A DNA stretch of 64,000 nucleotides, taken from NCBI RefSeq assembly GCF_004683885.1, contig NZ_CP038440.1, positions 840,001 to 904,000 of the forward strand. The letters are read 5' to 3'. The notes under the pieces were generated by a model, which saw only the letters and a list, made by a program, of their open reading frames with translations, ran no database searches and was not told the origin of the DNA. The translations under genes were made by a program, and so were the position numbers. Positions within the stretch are counted from its first letter, which is position 1. Each line of letters begins with the position of its first letter. Shown in pieces: positions 20,415 through 30,331 of the stretch. Origin of the DNA: Brevundimonas sp. MF30-B (GTDB taxonomy: Bacteria; Pseudomonadota; Alphaproteobacteria; Caulobacterales; Caulobacteraceae).

Positions 20415-20815
20415 GTCGTCAGGTGCGCTACCGCAACATGGTCAAGGTCTCCGAGCGCCACGGCGCCGGCGAGTGGCTGACCGAGAAGGTGCTGCTGGCC
20501 CTTCTGATGCCGCTGGGCCTGTGGGTGGCGTTCAGCGCCTGGGCCCTGGCGGGCGCCGGCTATGACGCCGTGCTGGCCTGGATCGCCAGCCCGCTGAACG
20601 CCGGCCTGGCCGCCGCGACGCTGCTGGTGTTCTGCGCCTACGCCAGCCTGGCCTGGAAGGTCATCATCGAGGACTACATCCATCGTCCGGGCAACAAGGG
20701 GCTGCTGATCCTCTTGTCCAACCTGATCTTCCTCGCGCTGGCGGCTGCCGGCGTCTTCCTCATCGTGCGGCTGGCGCTGGGCTCGGCGCCGCTGCCGGCT
20801 GGTCTCGGAGTCTGA
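20411..20815 (+). CDS. sdhD: Succinate dehydrogenase membrane anchor subunit
   Basis: 134 residues with three hydrophobic helices and the conserved anchor motif [18 protein letters not shown]. The GTG at 20411 overlaps the sdhC stop (GTGA), typical of coupled translation. A longer open frame overlapping sdhC has no support. sdhA follows 7 bp later. Confidence 0.92.
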   Translation: MSRQVRYRNMVKVSERHGAGEWLTEKVLLALLMPLGLWVAFSAWALAGAGYDAVLAWIASPLNAGLAAATLLVFCAYASLAWKVIIEDYIHRPGNKGLLILLSNLIFLALAAAGVFLIVRLALGSAPLPAGLGV

Positions 20816-20822
20816 ACGCCTG

Positions 20823-22607
20823 ATGGCTGCTTACGAATTCATCGACCACGAGTATGACGTCGTCGTCGTCGGCGCCGGCGGCTCGGGCCTGCGGGCCGCG
20901 CTCGGCGCCGCCCAGCAAGGCCTGAAGGTCGCCTGCGTGACCAAGGTCTTCCCCACACGTAGCCACACCGTGGCGGCCCAGGGCGGCATCTCCGCCTCGC
21001 TCGGCAACATGGGCGAGGACAGCTGGCAGTGGCACATGTACGACACCGTCAAGGGGTCGGACTGGCTGGGCGACCAGGACGCGATCGAATACCTAGTCAG
21101 GAACGCCCCCAAGGCCGTCTACGAGTTGGAGCACTGGGGCGTGCCCTTCAGCCGGACGGACGAGGGCAAAATCTATCAGCGCGCCTTCGGCGGCATGACC
21201 CGCAACTTCGGCGAGGGCCCGGTGCAGCGCACCTGCGCCGCCGCCGACCGCACCGGCCACGCCATCCTGCACACCCTGTACGGCCAGTCGGTCCGTCGCG
21301 AGGTGAAGTTCTTCGTCGAATATTTCGCGCTTGATCTGATCATGCAGGACGGCGCCTGCACCGGCGTCACCGCCCTGCAGCTCGACACCGGCCAGATGCA
21401 CCAGTTCCGGGCCAAGATGGTGGTGCTGGCGACCGGCGGGTACGGCCGCGCCTATTTCTCGGCGACCTCGGCCCACACCTGCACCGGCGACGGCAACGCC
21501 ATGGTGCTGCGCGCCGGCCTGCCGCTGCAGGACATGGAGTTCGTGCAGTTCCACCCGACCGGCATCTACGGCGCCGGCTGCCTGATCACCGAGGGCGCGC
21601 GCGGCGAGGGCGGTTATCTGACCAACTCCGAGGGCGAGCGCTTCATGGAGCGCTACGCGCCGACCGTGAAGGACCTGGCGCCGCGCGACATGGTCTCGCG
21701 CTCCATGACGCTGGAGATCCGCGAGGGCCGCGGCGTGGGGCCGAACAAGGACCACATCTTCCTGCACCTGGACCATCTGGATCCCAAGATCCTGCACCAG
21801 CGCCTTCCGGGCATCTCGGAATCGGCCAAGATTTTCGCCGGCGTCGATGTGACCAAGGCGCCGATCCCGGTCCTGCCGACCGTCCACTACAACATGGGCG
21901 GCATTCCCACGAACTATCACGGCGAGGTGCTGACGCTGCGCGACGGCAACCCCGACAGCGTGGTGCCCGGCCTGATGGCCGTGGGCGAGGCGGCTTGCGT
22001 GTCCGTGCACGGCGCCAACCGTCTGGGCTCCAACTCCCTGACCGACCTGGTGGTGTTCGGCCGCGCCGCCGGCCTGCGCTGCGGCGAGGTGGTGGACAAG
22101 GCCTCGGCGGTGCCCAGCGCCCCGGCCGCGACCACCGAGGCGCACCTGGCGCGTTTCGACCGCTTCCGCAACGCGGACGGCTCCACGCCCACCGCCAAGC
22201 TGCGCTTGGAGATGCAGCGCGCCATGCAGTCGGACGCCGCGGTGTTCCGCACCGGCAAGACGCTGGAGGAAGGCGTGGCCAAGCTGCGCGACATCCACGC
22301 GCAGGGCTCGGACATCAAGACCACCGATCGCGGCCTGATCTGGAACACCGACCTGATCGAGACCCTGGAATACGACAACCTGATCGACCAGGCGCTGGTG
22401 ACCATCGAAGGCGCGCTGAATCGCACCGAGTCGCGCGGCGCCCACGCCCGCGAGGACTATCCGGACCGCGACGACGCCAACTGGATGAAGCACACCCTGG
22501 CCTGGAAGCGCCCGGACGAAAGCGTGCAGATCGACTACCGTCCGGTGCACAACTACACCATGTCCAAGGACATTGATTACATCGAGCCAAAGGCGCGAGT
22601 GTACTGA
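20823..22607 (+). CDS. sdhA: Succinate dehydrogenase flavoprotein subunit
   Basis: 594 residues, normal length. The FAD dinucleotide-binding motif [14 protein letters not shown] is at about 13-26, the covalent FAD histidine is in [12 protein letters not shown] (H48), and [21 protein letters not shown] holds catalytic residues. The C-terminus ends in the family-typical [17 protein letters not shown]. It oxidises succinate to fumarate in the TCA cycle. Unusually, the iron-sulphur subunit gene does not follow directly: a glycosyltransferase gene intervenes. Confidence 0.98.
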   Translation: MAAYEFIDHEYDVVVVGAGGSGLRAALGAAQQGLKVACVTKVFPTRSHTVAAQGGISASLGNMGEDSWQWHMYDTVKGSDWLGDQDAIEYLVRNAPKAVYELEHWGVPFSRTDEGKIYQRAFGGMTRNFGEGPVQRTCAAADRTGHAILHTLYGQSVRREVKFFVEYFALDLIMQDGACTGVTALQLDTGQMHQFRAKMVVLATGGYGRAYFSATSAHTCTGDGNAMVLRAGLPLQDMEFVQFHPTGIYGAGCLITEGARGEGGYLTNSEGERFMERYAPTVKDLAPRDMVSRSMTLEIREGRGVGPNKDHIFLHLDHLDPKILHQRLPGISESAKIFAGVDVTKAPIPVLPTVHYNMGGIPTNYHGEVLTLRDGNPDSVVPGLMAVGEAACVSVHGANRLGSNSLTDLVVFGRAAGLRCGEVVDKASAVPSAPAATTEAHLARFDRFRNADGSTPTAKLRLEMQRAMQSDAAVFRTGKTLEEGVAKLRDIHAQGSDIKTTDRGLIWNTDLIETLEYDNLIDQALVTIEGALNRTESRGAHAREDYPDRDDANWMKHTLAWKRPDESVQIDYRPVHNYTMSKDIDYIEPKARVY

Positions 22608-22609
22608 CG

Positions 22610-23677
22610 GTGGGTCGCGGGCTGAGCATCCTTCACGTTCTGCTGTCCGACAACTTCGGGGGCTCGGAGCGATACTGCATGGATCTCGCCGCCCGGCAGA
22701 TGACCGCCGGCCATCGCATCAGCCTGCTGCTTCGCCCGCGCAGACCCGAAGCCGGCGGCGCGGACGTGCACGCGTTCGTGCCTAAGGGCGCTACGGTGTC
22801 CGTATCGCGAAAGCCGTTCGACGCCTTGAACGTGTGGAGGGCGGCTCGCACGGCCCGCGCCGACATCATTCACGCTCACCTGGGCTGGGCTGCACGCGCG
22901 ACAGCGGCCGCCCCGGCGCGGCCGCCGGCGGTGACCACCCTGCATCGCCACTATCGCGCCAAGGAAAGCGGCAGGCTGGAAGGCGTGATCCGCATCGCGG
23001 ACTGGCAGAAGGCCGCCATGGCCGATCATCGCGGCCAGTCCGTCACCATCCGCAACTGGACGCCGAACCTGGCGCCCGCATCGCCGTACAGCATCGCCGA
23101 AGCCCGCGCCTCGGCCGGGGCTGGCCCCGATGACATCCTGGTCGGGTTCGTCGGCCGGCTGCACGAGGTCAAGGGCGTGGACCTTCTGGTCGAGGCGTTC
23201 CGGGCCTCGGCGCCCGAAAACGCCCGGCTGGTCATCGTCGGCGAAGGCCCATTGAAGGCGCAGCTGGCGGCGCTCGCATCCGGCGACGACCGCATCACGC
23301 TGGCGGGTTTCACGGCCAATCCTTCGGCCTGGTATCAGGCCATGGATCTGTTCGTGATGCCTTCAAGGTTCGAACCGTTCGGCCTGACCGCGCTGGAAGC
23401 CATGGAGGCCGGCGCGCCCATCATCGCTTCAGACGCCGACGGACCGCGCGAGATTCTGGAAGGCGTCGCCGTGCTGACGCCGGCTGGAGAGCTGGAGCCG
23501 TTGACCCAGGCGCTGGAGGCCTTCTTCCTGAGCCACACGTCGCGCCCTGCCAGAAAAACCTACGATCAGACGCCGTTCGATCCGGACCAGGCTGTGGCCC
23601 GGATCGAGGACTTCTATAATCAGGTCATCGCAGCCGAGAACACGCGCCGCTCCCAGCCGACGGGCCGCGCCGCATGA
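22610..23677 (+). CDS. Family 4 glycosyltransferase inserted in the sdh operon
   Basis: 355 residues, GT-B fold. The N-terminal domain begins [21 protein letters not shown] with the acceptor-side GGSE loop. The C-terminal domain has [19 protein letters not shown] and the EX7E motif in [19 protein letters not shown]. It probably transfers a sugar to a cell-envelope glycan; the substrate is unknown. The GTG start lies 2 bp after the sdhA stop and sdhB begins 22 bp after its end, so it is co-transcribed with succinate dehydrogenase. Composition matches the neighbours. Confidence 0.88.
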   Translation: MGRGLSILHVLLSDNFGGSERYCMDLAARQMTAGHRISLLLRPRRPEAGGADVHAFVPKGATVSVSRKPFDALNVWRAARTARADIIHAHLGWAARATAAAPARPPAVTTLHRHYRAKESGRLEGVIRIADWQKAAMADHRGQSVTIRNWTPNLAPASPYSIAEARASAGAGPDDILVGFVGRLHEVKGVDLLVEAFRASAPENARLVIVGEGPLKAQLAALASGDDRITLAGFTANPSAWYQAMDLFVMPSRFEPFGLTALEAMEAGAPIIASDADGPREILEGVAVLTPAGELEPLTQALEAFFLSHTSRPARKTYDQTPFDPDQAVARIEDFYNQVIAAENTRRSQPTGRAA

Positions 23678-23699
23678 TAGTTCCCAAAGAGAAATCCTC

Positions 23700-24503
23700 A
23701 TGGTCCAACTGACCCTTCCCAAAGGCTCCAAGCCCGCCGCCGGCAAGGTCCACAAGGCCCCGCCGGGCGCCCAGAACGTCAAGACCTACAAGGTCTATCG
23801 CTACGACCCCGAGGTCGACGCGGATCCGCGCTGGGACACCTATGAGGTCTCGACGGACGACCACGGCCCGATGCTGCTGGACGCCCTGATCCACATCAAG
23901 AACGAGATCGACCCGACCCTGGCCTTCCGCCGGTCGTGCCGCGAAGGCATCTGCGGCTCGTGCTCGATGACGATCGACGGCCGCAACGCCCTGGCCTGCA
24001 CCAAGGGCTGGGACGAGTGCTCGGGGAATTCGATCTCGATCGCGCCCCTGCCGCACCAGCCGGTGGTCAAGGACCTGGTGACCGACCTGACCCTGTTCTA
24101 CGCCCAGTACGACTCCATCCAGCCCTACCTCCAGACCAACGACGAGGTGGAGCCCGAGAAGGAGCGTCTGCAGTCGCCGGCCGACCGCGAGAAGCTGGAC
24201 GGCCTGTACGAGTGCATCCTGTGCGCCTGCTGCTCGACCTCGTGCCCCAGCTACTGGTGGAACCAGACGGAATACCTGGGGCCTGCCGCGTTGCTGCAGT
24301 CCTACCGCTGGATCGCCGACAGCCGCGACGAGGCTACGGACAAGCGCCTGGACGACCTGGAAGACCCGTTCAAGCTCTACCGCTGCCACACCATCATGAA
24401 CTGCGCCCAGGTCTGCCCCAAGGGACTGAACCCGGCCAAGGCCATCGCGGAAACCAAGAAGCTGATGGTCTCTCCCAGCCGCAAGAAGACGGCGGCGGCC
24501 TGA
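23700..24503 (+). CDS. sdhB: Succinate dehydrogenase iron-sulphur subunit
   Basis: 267 residues carrying the three Fe-S centres: the 2Fe-2S ligands in [12 protein letters not shown] and downstream ACTKG, the 4Fe-4S ligands in [15 protein letters not shown], and the 3Fe-4S ligands in [17 protein letters not shown]. It passes electrons from SdhA to ubiquinone. It is the last sdh subunit gene, separated from sdhA by the glycosyltransferase gene. Confidence 0.97.
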   Translation: MVQLTLPKGSKPAAGKVHKAPPGAQNVKTYKVYRYDPEVDADPRWDTYEVSTDDHGPMLLDALIHIKNEIDPTLAFRRSCREGICGSCSMTIDGRNALACTKGWDECSGNSISIAPLPHQPVVKDLVTDLTLFYAQYDSIQPYLQTNDEVEPEKERLQSPADREKLDGLYECILCACCSTSCPSYWWNQTEYLGPAALLQSYRWIADSRDEATDKRLDDLEDPFKLYRCHTIMNCAQVCPKGLNPAKAIAETKKLMVSPSRKKTAAA

Positions 24504-24537
24504 GCATGGTGTTTCGCCCTATCGCTGCGCTACCTGA

Positions 24538-24864
<327 letters not shown>

Positions 24865-24908
24865 TCGCGTTGGCGCCGGATCGGGGTCGAGCGCGTTAGA
24901 TCGTCTCC

Positions 24909-25247
24909 ATGCCGTTTTTCGACCGAAGCCAAGATCGTCGCCAGGGCCTGCGCAAGGCGGTGAACCTGCGCGGCCTCATCGTGGCCCCGGGCCTGGAACT
25001 GCGCTGCGTCATCGTGGACCTCTCCGAGGGCGGGATGAAGGTCCGGCTGGACCGGGGCATGGCCCTTCCCGCCGAGATGACGATCGTCGATCTCGCAGCG
25101 GGCACGGCTCAAGCCGCCACACTCGCCTGGAGCAAGGGTCAGGAGGCCGGGCTGAGGATGAGCGGCCCCGCGACGGCCCTCGGCGGTCTCGTCTCGACGC
25201 GTTTTGCGCCGGCGCGCGACGCTTGGCGGCGCGCCGGCGGACGATGA
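24909..25247 (+). CDS. PilZ domain protein (probable c-di-GMP binder)
   Basis: 112 residues forming one PilZ domain. The two c-di-GMP-binding motifs are intact: RxxxR at R11-R15 (RQGLR) and DxSxxG at D37-G42 (DLSEGG). Single-domain PilZ proteins act as second-messenger receptors in motility or envelope control. The start ATG lies 44 bp after the ferredoxin gene. The effector partner is not evident here. Confidence 0.85.
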   Translation: MPFFDRSQDRRQGLRKAVNLRGLIVAPGLELRCVIVDLSEGGMKVRLDRGMALPAEMTIVDLAAGTAQAATLAWSKGQEAGLRMSGPATALGGLVSTRFAPARDAWRRAGGR

Positions 25248-25312
25248 TCCAAACGGCCGTCGTCAGCGAACAGGGTGATGCCTGGTCGGCGAAAACGGTC
25301 TAGCCTGAGCCG

Positions 25313-26059
25313 ATGACCGTTCGCGCCGCTCCTTCCGCCGCTGAGGCCCCAGCCGTCGATCTCGAGGGCGGCAAGCCGGCGCGTCGCGGACGTCCGCCCA
25401 AGGCCCAGGCGGCCCAGGCCGGCGACACCCGCGAATCCATCCTCGATGCGGCCGAGGACCTGTTTTCCAAACACGGCTTCTACGGCGTCACCATCCGCGA
25501 GGTTGCGCGGGAGGCCGGGGTGGATACGGCGCTCATCCACTATTACTTCGGGGCCAAACGCCAGCTGTTCGACGCCGTTTTCGTACGCCGCGCCCAGGTC
25601 TGGAACGACGAGCGGATGGACGCCGTCAACCGGTATGCCGAGACCCATTGCGACGCCATGACGCTGGAGGGGCTGCTGGAGGCCTTCCTGCGGCCGCCGT
25701 TCATGTGGTCGCTGAAGGGCGGGCCGGGCTGGAAGCACTATTCCGCCCTGGTGGCCCAGACCAACGCCAATCCGGCCTTCGGCGGCGAGACCATGGCGCG
25801 CTATTTCGACCCCGCCATCCGCCGGCTTATCGAACTGCTCAAGCGCGTGCTGCCCCAGGCGCGCGAGACGGACCTGTACTGGGCCTGGCACAACCTGTCG
25901 GGCGCCTTGACCCTGACGCTGGGCGAGACAGGCCGGCTGGACCGACTGTCCGGCGGACTGTGCCGGTCGGGCGATCTGGAACGGGCCTGCGCCTATATGG
26001 TCAAGTTCTCAGCCGCCGGCTTCCGCGCCGTCTGCGATCCGGAAACGCGGCCGGAATAG
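25313..26059 (+). CDS. TetR/AcrR family transcriptional regulator
   Basis: 248 residues. A basic Pro-rich N-terminus (RRGRPPKAQ) is followed by the TetR DNA-binding domain, about residues 40-86, with helix-turn-helix FYGVTIREVAREAGVDTALIHYYFGAKRQLFDAVF. The C-terminal ligand-binding domain is unassigned but contains the aromatic FMWSLKGGPGWKHYSALVAQTNANP seen in several alphaproteobacterial TetR proteins. It lies upstream of the fimbrial locus but separated by 222 bp, so regulation of fimbriae is only a possibility. Confidence 0.88.
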   Translation: MTVRAAPSAAEAPAVDLEGGKPARRGRPPKAQAAQAGDTRESILDAAEDLFSKHGFYGVTIREVAREAGVDTALIHYYFGAKRQLFDAVFVRRAQVWNDERMDAVNRYAETHCDAMTLEGLLEAFLRPPFMWSLKGGPGWKHYSALVAQTNANPAFGGETMARYFDPAIRRLIELLKRVLPQARETDLYWAWHNLSGALTLTLGETGRLDRLSGGLCRSGDLERACAYMVKFSAAGFRAVCDPETRPE

Positions 26060-26144
26060 GCGGTCTCGCGCGACGGTCGATGTCGCCGGCGCCGCGCCGC
26101 GTGGACACGCGCAAATACGGCCAAGCTACCACTTTTGACTAGTC

Positions 26145-26173
26145 CAACATCGCTAACCGCCTTGGCGATGTTG
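26145..26173. repeat. Inverted repeat upstream of the fimbrial locus
   Basis: CAACATCGC and its exact complement GCGATGTTG, separated by 11 bases, lie about 110-140 bp before the pilin start. No T tract follows, so it is more likely a regulator site or RNA hairpin than a terminator. Confidence 0.5.
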
Positions 26174-26183
26174 CGGGCCCTGC

Positions 26184-26201
26184 GCGCCATGTAAATGGCG
26201 C
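26184..26201. repeat. Second inverted repeat upstream of the fimbrial locus
   Basis: GCGCCAT, four bases, ATGGCGC: a perfect seven-pair inverted repeat 81 bp before the pilin start, 10 bp after the first one. Confidence 0.5.
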
Positions 26202-26281
26202 CGTTGGGTCAACAGCCCGATAGCCGGAGCTGTTCAGGCGGGTCCGGATATTTCTGGAAATCAAATATTGGAGGCATTTTC

Positions 26282-26872
26282 ATGCGTAGCTATATTCTTG
26301 CGACGGCCGCCGCCGCCGCTGCTCTGCTCGCCATCCCAGGCGTGTCTGCCGCCCAGACCAATGTGACCGTTTCGACCAGCGTGACCAACTTCTGCGGCAT
26401 CGGCCTGGCCAATGTCGCGGGCGGCAATGTCGCGGTGGCCAACGGCGCGCGTCAGAAGGTCACCACCCTGCGGATGTCGTGTAATTCGCCTACGGGCGCC
26501 ACTCTGACGTCCAGCGCGCAGAACGGCGACTTCAAGTCGGCCGGCGGCGTGCTGATCAACTATGACTGGGATCTTTCGGTCCCGGCCATTCCCAGCCTGG
26601 GCTTCGCTCCGGTCGACACCTGGCCCGGCAGCCCTGCGATCCTGACCAACTCAGGCGGCTACAGCCAGGCTCTGGCGGACGGCATCTTCGCCGATCTGTT
26701 CCTGAACCTTTGCTACAACGTTCCGGGCGGCCCCGGCGTGGGCGGCAGCCAAGGCGACAACTCCAATCCGGGGTCGTCGGGCTGCGCGGCGTCGCCGTCG
26801 GGCCCCGGCGCGGCTTCGGCTCCGGCGGGAACCTATACGGAGGTGTTCACCTTCGCGCTCAATCCGACCTAG
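26282..26872 (+). CDS. Probable major fimbrial subunit (spore coat U-like)
   Basis: 196 residues. A signal peptide ends near VSAAQ (about residue 24). The mature protein begins with a TNVTVSTSVTNFCGIG strand, has paired cysteines (C38 and C64 region) expected for a pilin disulphide, and ends with a donor-strand-like AGTYTEVFTFALNPT. It resembles SCPU/archaic-type pilins but is divergent. GGAGG 8 bases before the ATG at 26282 decides the start. It heads a pilin-chaperone-usher-tip gene order. A hairpin follows its stop. Confidence 0.75.
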   Translation: MRSYILATAAAAAALLAIPGVSAAQTNVTVSTSVTNFCGIGLANVAGGNVAVANGARQKVTTLRMSCNSPTGATLTSSAQNGDFKSAGGVLINYDWDLSVPAIPSLGFAPVDTWPGSPAILTNSGGYSQALADGIFADLFLNLCYNVPGGPGVGGSQGDNSNPGSSGCAASPSGPGAASAPAGTYTEVFTFALNPT

Positions 26873-26884
26873 CGGAATGAACGA

Positions 26885-26913
26885 GGGGCCGCCCTCGCGG
26901 CGGCCCCGCCTTT
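26885..26913 (+). terminator. Intercistronic hairpin after the pilin gene (attenuator)
   Basis: Nine-pair stem (26885-26893 with 26899-26907), five-base loop, then GCCTTTCT. Weak T tract, so partial termination or 3'-end protection is likely, which would give more pilin than chaperone and usher mRNA. Confidence 0.5.
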
Positions 26914-26943
26914 CTCGATGTTTCTGCAGGGGAGGATGCAGTC

Positions 26944-27681
26944 ATGAGGTTCAGAGGTTCTATCGCCGTGCTTGCGGCAGCCGCAGTCGTCGTGGTTTCA
27001 GCCACGCTCAGCCAGGCGCTCGAGGTGTCGCCTATGGTGGCGAAGCTGACCCCGACCGGCGCCGGGTCCAGCTACCGCCTGACCGTGCGCAACAACAGCG
27101 CGACGCCGGCGACCGTCGAAATCGAAGTCTACCGCATGCAAGTCGACGAGTCCGGGGCGCGCAGCCTGACGCCGGAAGAGAACGACATCGCTGTCTTTCC
27201 TGTGCAGTCGGTGATTCCGGCCAATCGCGACCAGGTGGCTCAGATCCGCTATGTCGGGGACCCCGGCGCTCAGTCCGGCATGTATCTCGTGCGCGTCGGC
27301 CAGTTGCCGATCGACATGCAGACGATTGCCGGCGACGGAGAAGCGGGAGCGGACATCAAGGTCGCCTTCACCATCAACACCTATGTCTTCGTGGCGCCGG
27401 CCAGCGCGCGCGCCTCGGTGGAGGTGACCGGCCTGGACCGCGCGCCCAACGGCGATCTGCTGCTGACGGCGCACAACACGGGCCCAGGCTTCGCCCATCT
27501 TCGAGAGGCGCGGTTCACCTTGACGACCTCGGATGGACGGGCGCGCGAGGTGCCGGCCCAGTCGGTCGACGTCGGCGAGGTCAGCGTCATGCCTGGCGGC
27601 GCCAAGCGCCGCATCCGGATCCCGGCCGCCGTGATCGGCGCGCTGGACGGCCAGGTCACCGCGTCGATCGCCCTGCTGTGA
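26944..27681 (+). CDS. Periplasmic fimbrial chaperone (PapD-like)
   Basis: 245 residues. Signal peptide about 1-25 (ends LSQALE). The first Ig-like domain has LEVSPMVAKLTPTGAGSSYRLTVRNNSATPATVEIEVYRMQ, the pattern of archaic-clade chaperones; VIPANRDQVAQIRYVG precedes the G1-like strand that donates to pilins. It holds subunits in the periplasm before the usher. The ATG has an AGGGGAGG-type site upstream. It is followed 4 bp later by the usher gene. Confidence 0.88.
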   Translation: MRFRGSIAVLAAAAVVVVSATLSQALEVSPMVAKLTPTGAGSSYRLTVRNNSATPATVEIEVYRMQVDESGARSLTPEENDIAVFPVQSVIPANRDQVAQIRYVGDPGAQSGMYLVRVGQLPIDMQTIAGDGEAGADIKVAFTINTYVFVAPASARASVEVTGLDRAPNGDLLLTAHNTGPGFAHLREARFTLTTSDGRAREVPAQSVDVGEVSVMPGGAKRRIRIPAAVIGALDGQVTASIALL

Positions 27682-27685
27682 CGAA

Positions 27686-30331
27686 ATGGCCCGCAAGACC
27701 TCAAGGGCCGCCCCGCGCCCGTACCGGCGGGCCTGGCGGCGCCTGGGCTGCGCCGCCTGCCTTGGCGGCCTGGCTTCGACGGCCTACGCCGCTCCGCCCG
27801 ATGTCCATGGGGAGGTGATCCGCACCGCCCGGGACCACCCTCTCGCCGGCCGTGTCCACAAATGGGCTGCGACCGGTCCGATCGATCGAGGCGCGTCCTC
27901 CGCTTCGGTCGCCGTCGGCGCCGCGCCGGATGTTCCCCCCACGCCCGGCGCGGCGACCGACGGACCCCAGGATCAGGCGCCGCCAGCACGGCCGACCCCG
28001 GTCCTGACTCCCATTCAGGGACCGCTGACCCTGGACGGGGCCTATCTGGGGGACATCAGCGGTCTCGTCGACACTCAGGGCGAGGGCCTGATCGATGCAG
28101 CCGCACTGATGGACCTTCTGGGGCCGCGTCTGTCGCCCGAACTGCGCGACGGCCTCAACACGCGGATCGCCGGCCAGACCCGCGTCAACATGGCCGACCT
28201 TCGCAGCGAAGGCTTCTCACTGAGTTTCGACCCCTTCGCCCTGACCTTCGTCGCCGAACTGGCGCCGGGCGCCAGAGCGCGCCGCGACGTCAGCCTCGCG
28301 CGCAACGAGACGGTCGATCCTTCGGCGTACGACGCCCCGGCCCGCTTCGCCGCAGGCGCAAACATCGTCCTTGCTCAGCGATACTCTCATACCGAGGATG
28401 AGTTTTCGCCCCTTCAGGGCGGCGTCGATGTCTTCGCCAAGGTCGGCGGGTTCGACGGCGTCACCTTCACCGGCGGCTACGACTATGATGAAGGCGACGA
28501 ACAGGAGCGTTGGCGGCGTCGCGAGTTCCGCCTGACCAAGGATCTGTTCCGGTCCGCCATCCGCCTCACCGCTGGAGAGTTCGCGCCGCCCGTCGAGAGT
28601 TTTCAGGGCTCCCGTCGCTTCCTCGGCCTATCGGCGGCGCGCGCCTATTCAACGATCCGGCCCTTTCAGAATGTGCGTCCGGCCGGACGCCGGCAGTTCA
28701 TCCTGGACCGGCCTGCGCTGGTGGTCGTCGAGGTCAACGGGGTGGTGGTCGAACGGCTGAGGCTGGACGCCGGCCCCTATTCCCTGGGCGACTTCGCCTT
28801 CGGCCAGGGCGCCAGCACGGTGCGCCTGCTGATCGAGGACGACCAGGGTCAGCGAGAGATCGCCGTCTTCGATCTGTTCGGCGGCACGGGGCTGCTGGAT
28901 CCCGGCATCGTGGACTTCGGCGTATCGGCCGGCGTGCTCGAGGAGGGCGGGCAGCTCGAGTACGGTTCGACCCTGGCGGCGTCGGGCTTCTTCCGCAAGG
29001 GCTTGAGCGATCGTCTGACGGTCGGGGGTTCAGCCCAGCTTGCGCGCGGCCGCGCCCAGATCGGCGCCTTGACCACCTGGGGCTCGCGCCTGGGGCTGGT
29101 CCAGTTCAGCGGCGCGGCCAGCCGGAACGGCGATACGGGCCGCACGGGCTATGTCGCATCGATCGACTACCTTCGCGAGGTGGCGCTGCGGGGCGACGTC
29201 GACCTGCGGTTCGTGGCCTCGGCTCAGGCGACCAGCCGCCATTTCCAGACCGCCTTCGACGACGCAGCCTTCAATCGGGAGCGCTGGCGTGTCGCCGCCC
29301 AGACCCTGATCCGCTTTCGCGACTATTCGGCCACCCTGGGGGCCGCCTTCGTAAAGGGACGCTTGCAGCGGGACCGGCACGATCTGAGTCTATCGGTCGG
29401 ACGCAGCTTTCAGCGGTTTGGCGTCAATCTGGCGGTGCAGCGCGCGACGGACTTCGACGGCCGCGTCGACACCCGCTTCGGCTTCACCCTCACGACCCGG
29501 TTCGGCGGTCGATGGAGCGGCGTGGCTCGCTACGACAGCCGCAACGATCTGCGCGAGGCGGGCATCTCGCGGTCCTCCAGCGGTCGTCTCAACGACCTCA
29601 GCGGCGACCTGCGCTTCTCGCAGGATCGGATGAACCAGGCGATCGCGGCGGACCTGCGCTACATCAACAATCGGTTCGACGCCGAACTGGTGACCAATCG
29701 TCTGGTCTCGAGCCAGTCGGGCGACAACAGCCGGCTGGAATCGCTGTGGCGGGTCTCTACCCTCGTCGGTTACGCCGACGGCGCCTTCGGCATGGGTCGG
29801 ACCGCGCGCGAGGGGTTCGTGATCGCGACCCGCCATCCGACCCTGAAGCGAACGCAGGTCAGCCTTACGGACGCGAGCGGCTATGCGGTCGCGCGCAGCG
29901 GCTGGTTCGGGCCGGCTCTGGCCGGGGTGGACCGCGCCTATGGCGTGCGTCGATACGAAATCCAGGTCGATCCGTTGCCTGCAGGTTACGACCTTGGCAG
30001 CGGCGTCATCAGCGCCTTTCCCGGCTTCGGCGACGGCTATCGCGTGGAGGTCGGCAGCGACGCCTCCCTGACGGCGCGCGGCGTCCTGATGACAGGCCAG
30101 GGCCCCCTGTCTTTGATCGGTGGCCTCATCGTCCCGCAGAGCGCTGAGGCTGACACGGCCGGCAAGCCCTTCTTCACCAATCGCAACGGGCGCTTCATCG
30201 CCGACGGCCTCGCGCCCGGCCGCTATCGGATCATGGTGCGTGGCGAGCGCGTCGGTGAGTTCGTCATCCCCGAGAACACGGAAGGCATAGTCGATGTCGG
30301 CGAAATCCTGGCCAGCCCGCCGCGCCCCTGA
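27686..30331 (+). CDS. Outer-membrane fimbrial usher
   Basis: 881 residues. A long arginine-rich signal region ends near AYAAP (about residue 36), then a linker and a beta-domain of about 23 strands. The plug-flanking segment EVNGVVVERLRLDAGPYSLGDF and AVFDLFGGTGLLDPGIVDFGVSAG are characteristic of ushers. It secretes and assembles pilin subunits. The N-terminal about 100 residues before LTLDGAYLGDISG are low in similarity to classic ushers, consistent with the archaic clade. The last 38 bp overlap the next gene. Confidence 0.9.
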   Translation: MARKTSRAAPRPYRRAWRRLGCAACLGGLASTAYAAPPDVHGEVIRTARDHPLAGRVHKWAATGPIDRGASSASVAVGAAPDVPPTPGAATDGPQDQAPPARPTPVLTPIQGPLTLDGAYLGDISGLVDTQGEGLIDAAALMDLLGPRLSPELRDGLNTRIAGQTRVNMADLRSEGFSLSFDPFALTFVAELAPGARARRDVSLARNETVDPSAYDAPARFAAGANIVLAQRYSHTEDEFSPLQGGVDVFAKVGGFDGVTFTGGYDYDEGDEQERWRRREFRLTKDLFRSAIRLTAGEFAPPVESFQGSRRFLGLSAARAYSTIRPFQNVRPAGRRQFILDRPALVVVEVNGVVVERLRLDAGPYSLGDFAFGQGASTVRLLIEDDQGQREIAVFDLFGGTGLLDPGIVDFGVSAGVLEEGGQLEYGSTLAASGFFRKGLSDRLTVGGSAQLARGRAQIGALTTWGSRLGLVQFSGAASRNGDTGRTGYVASIDYLREVALRGDVDLRFVASAQATSRHFQTAFDDAAFNRERWRVAAQTLIRFRDYSATLGAAFVKGRLQRDRHDLSLSVGRSFQRFGVNLAVQRATDFDGRVDTRFGFTLTTRFGGRWSGVARYDSRNDLREAGISRSSSGRLNDLSGDLRFSQDRMNQAIAADLRYINNRFDAELVTNRLVSSQSGDNSRLESLWRVSTLVGYADGAFGMGRTAREGFVIATRHPTLKRTQVSLTDASGYAVARSGWFGPALAGVDRAYGVRRYEIQVDPLPAGYDLGSGVISAFPGFGDGYRVEVGSDASLTARGVLMTGQGPLSLIGGLIVPQSAEADTAGKPFFTNRNGRFIADGLAPGRYRIMVRGERVGEFVIPENTEGIVDVGEILASPPRP

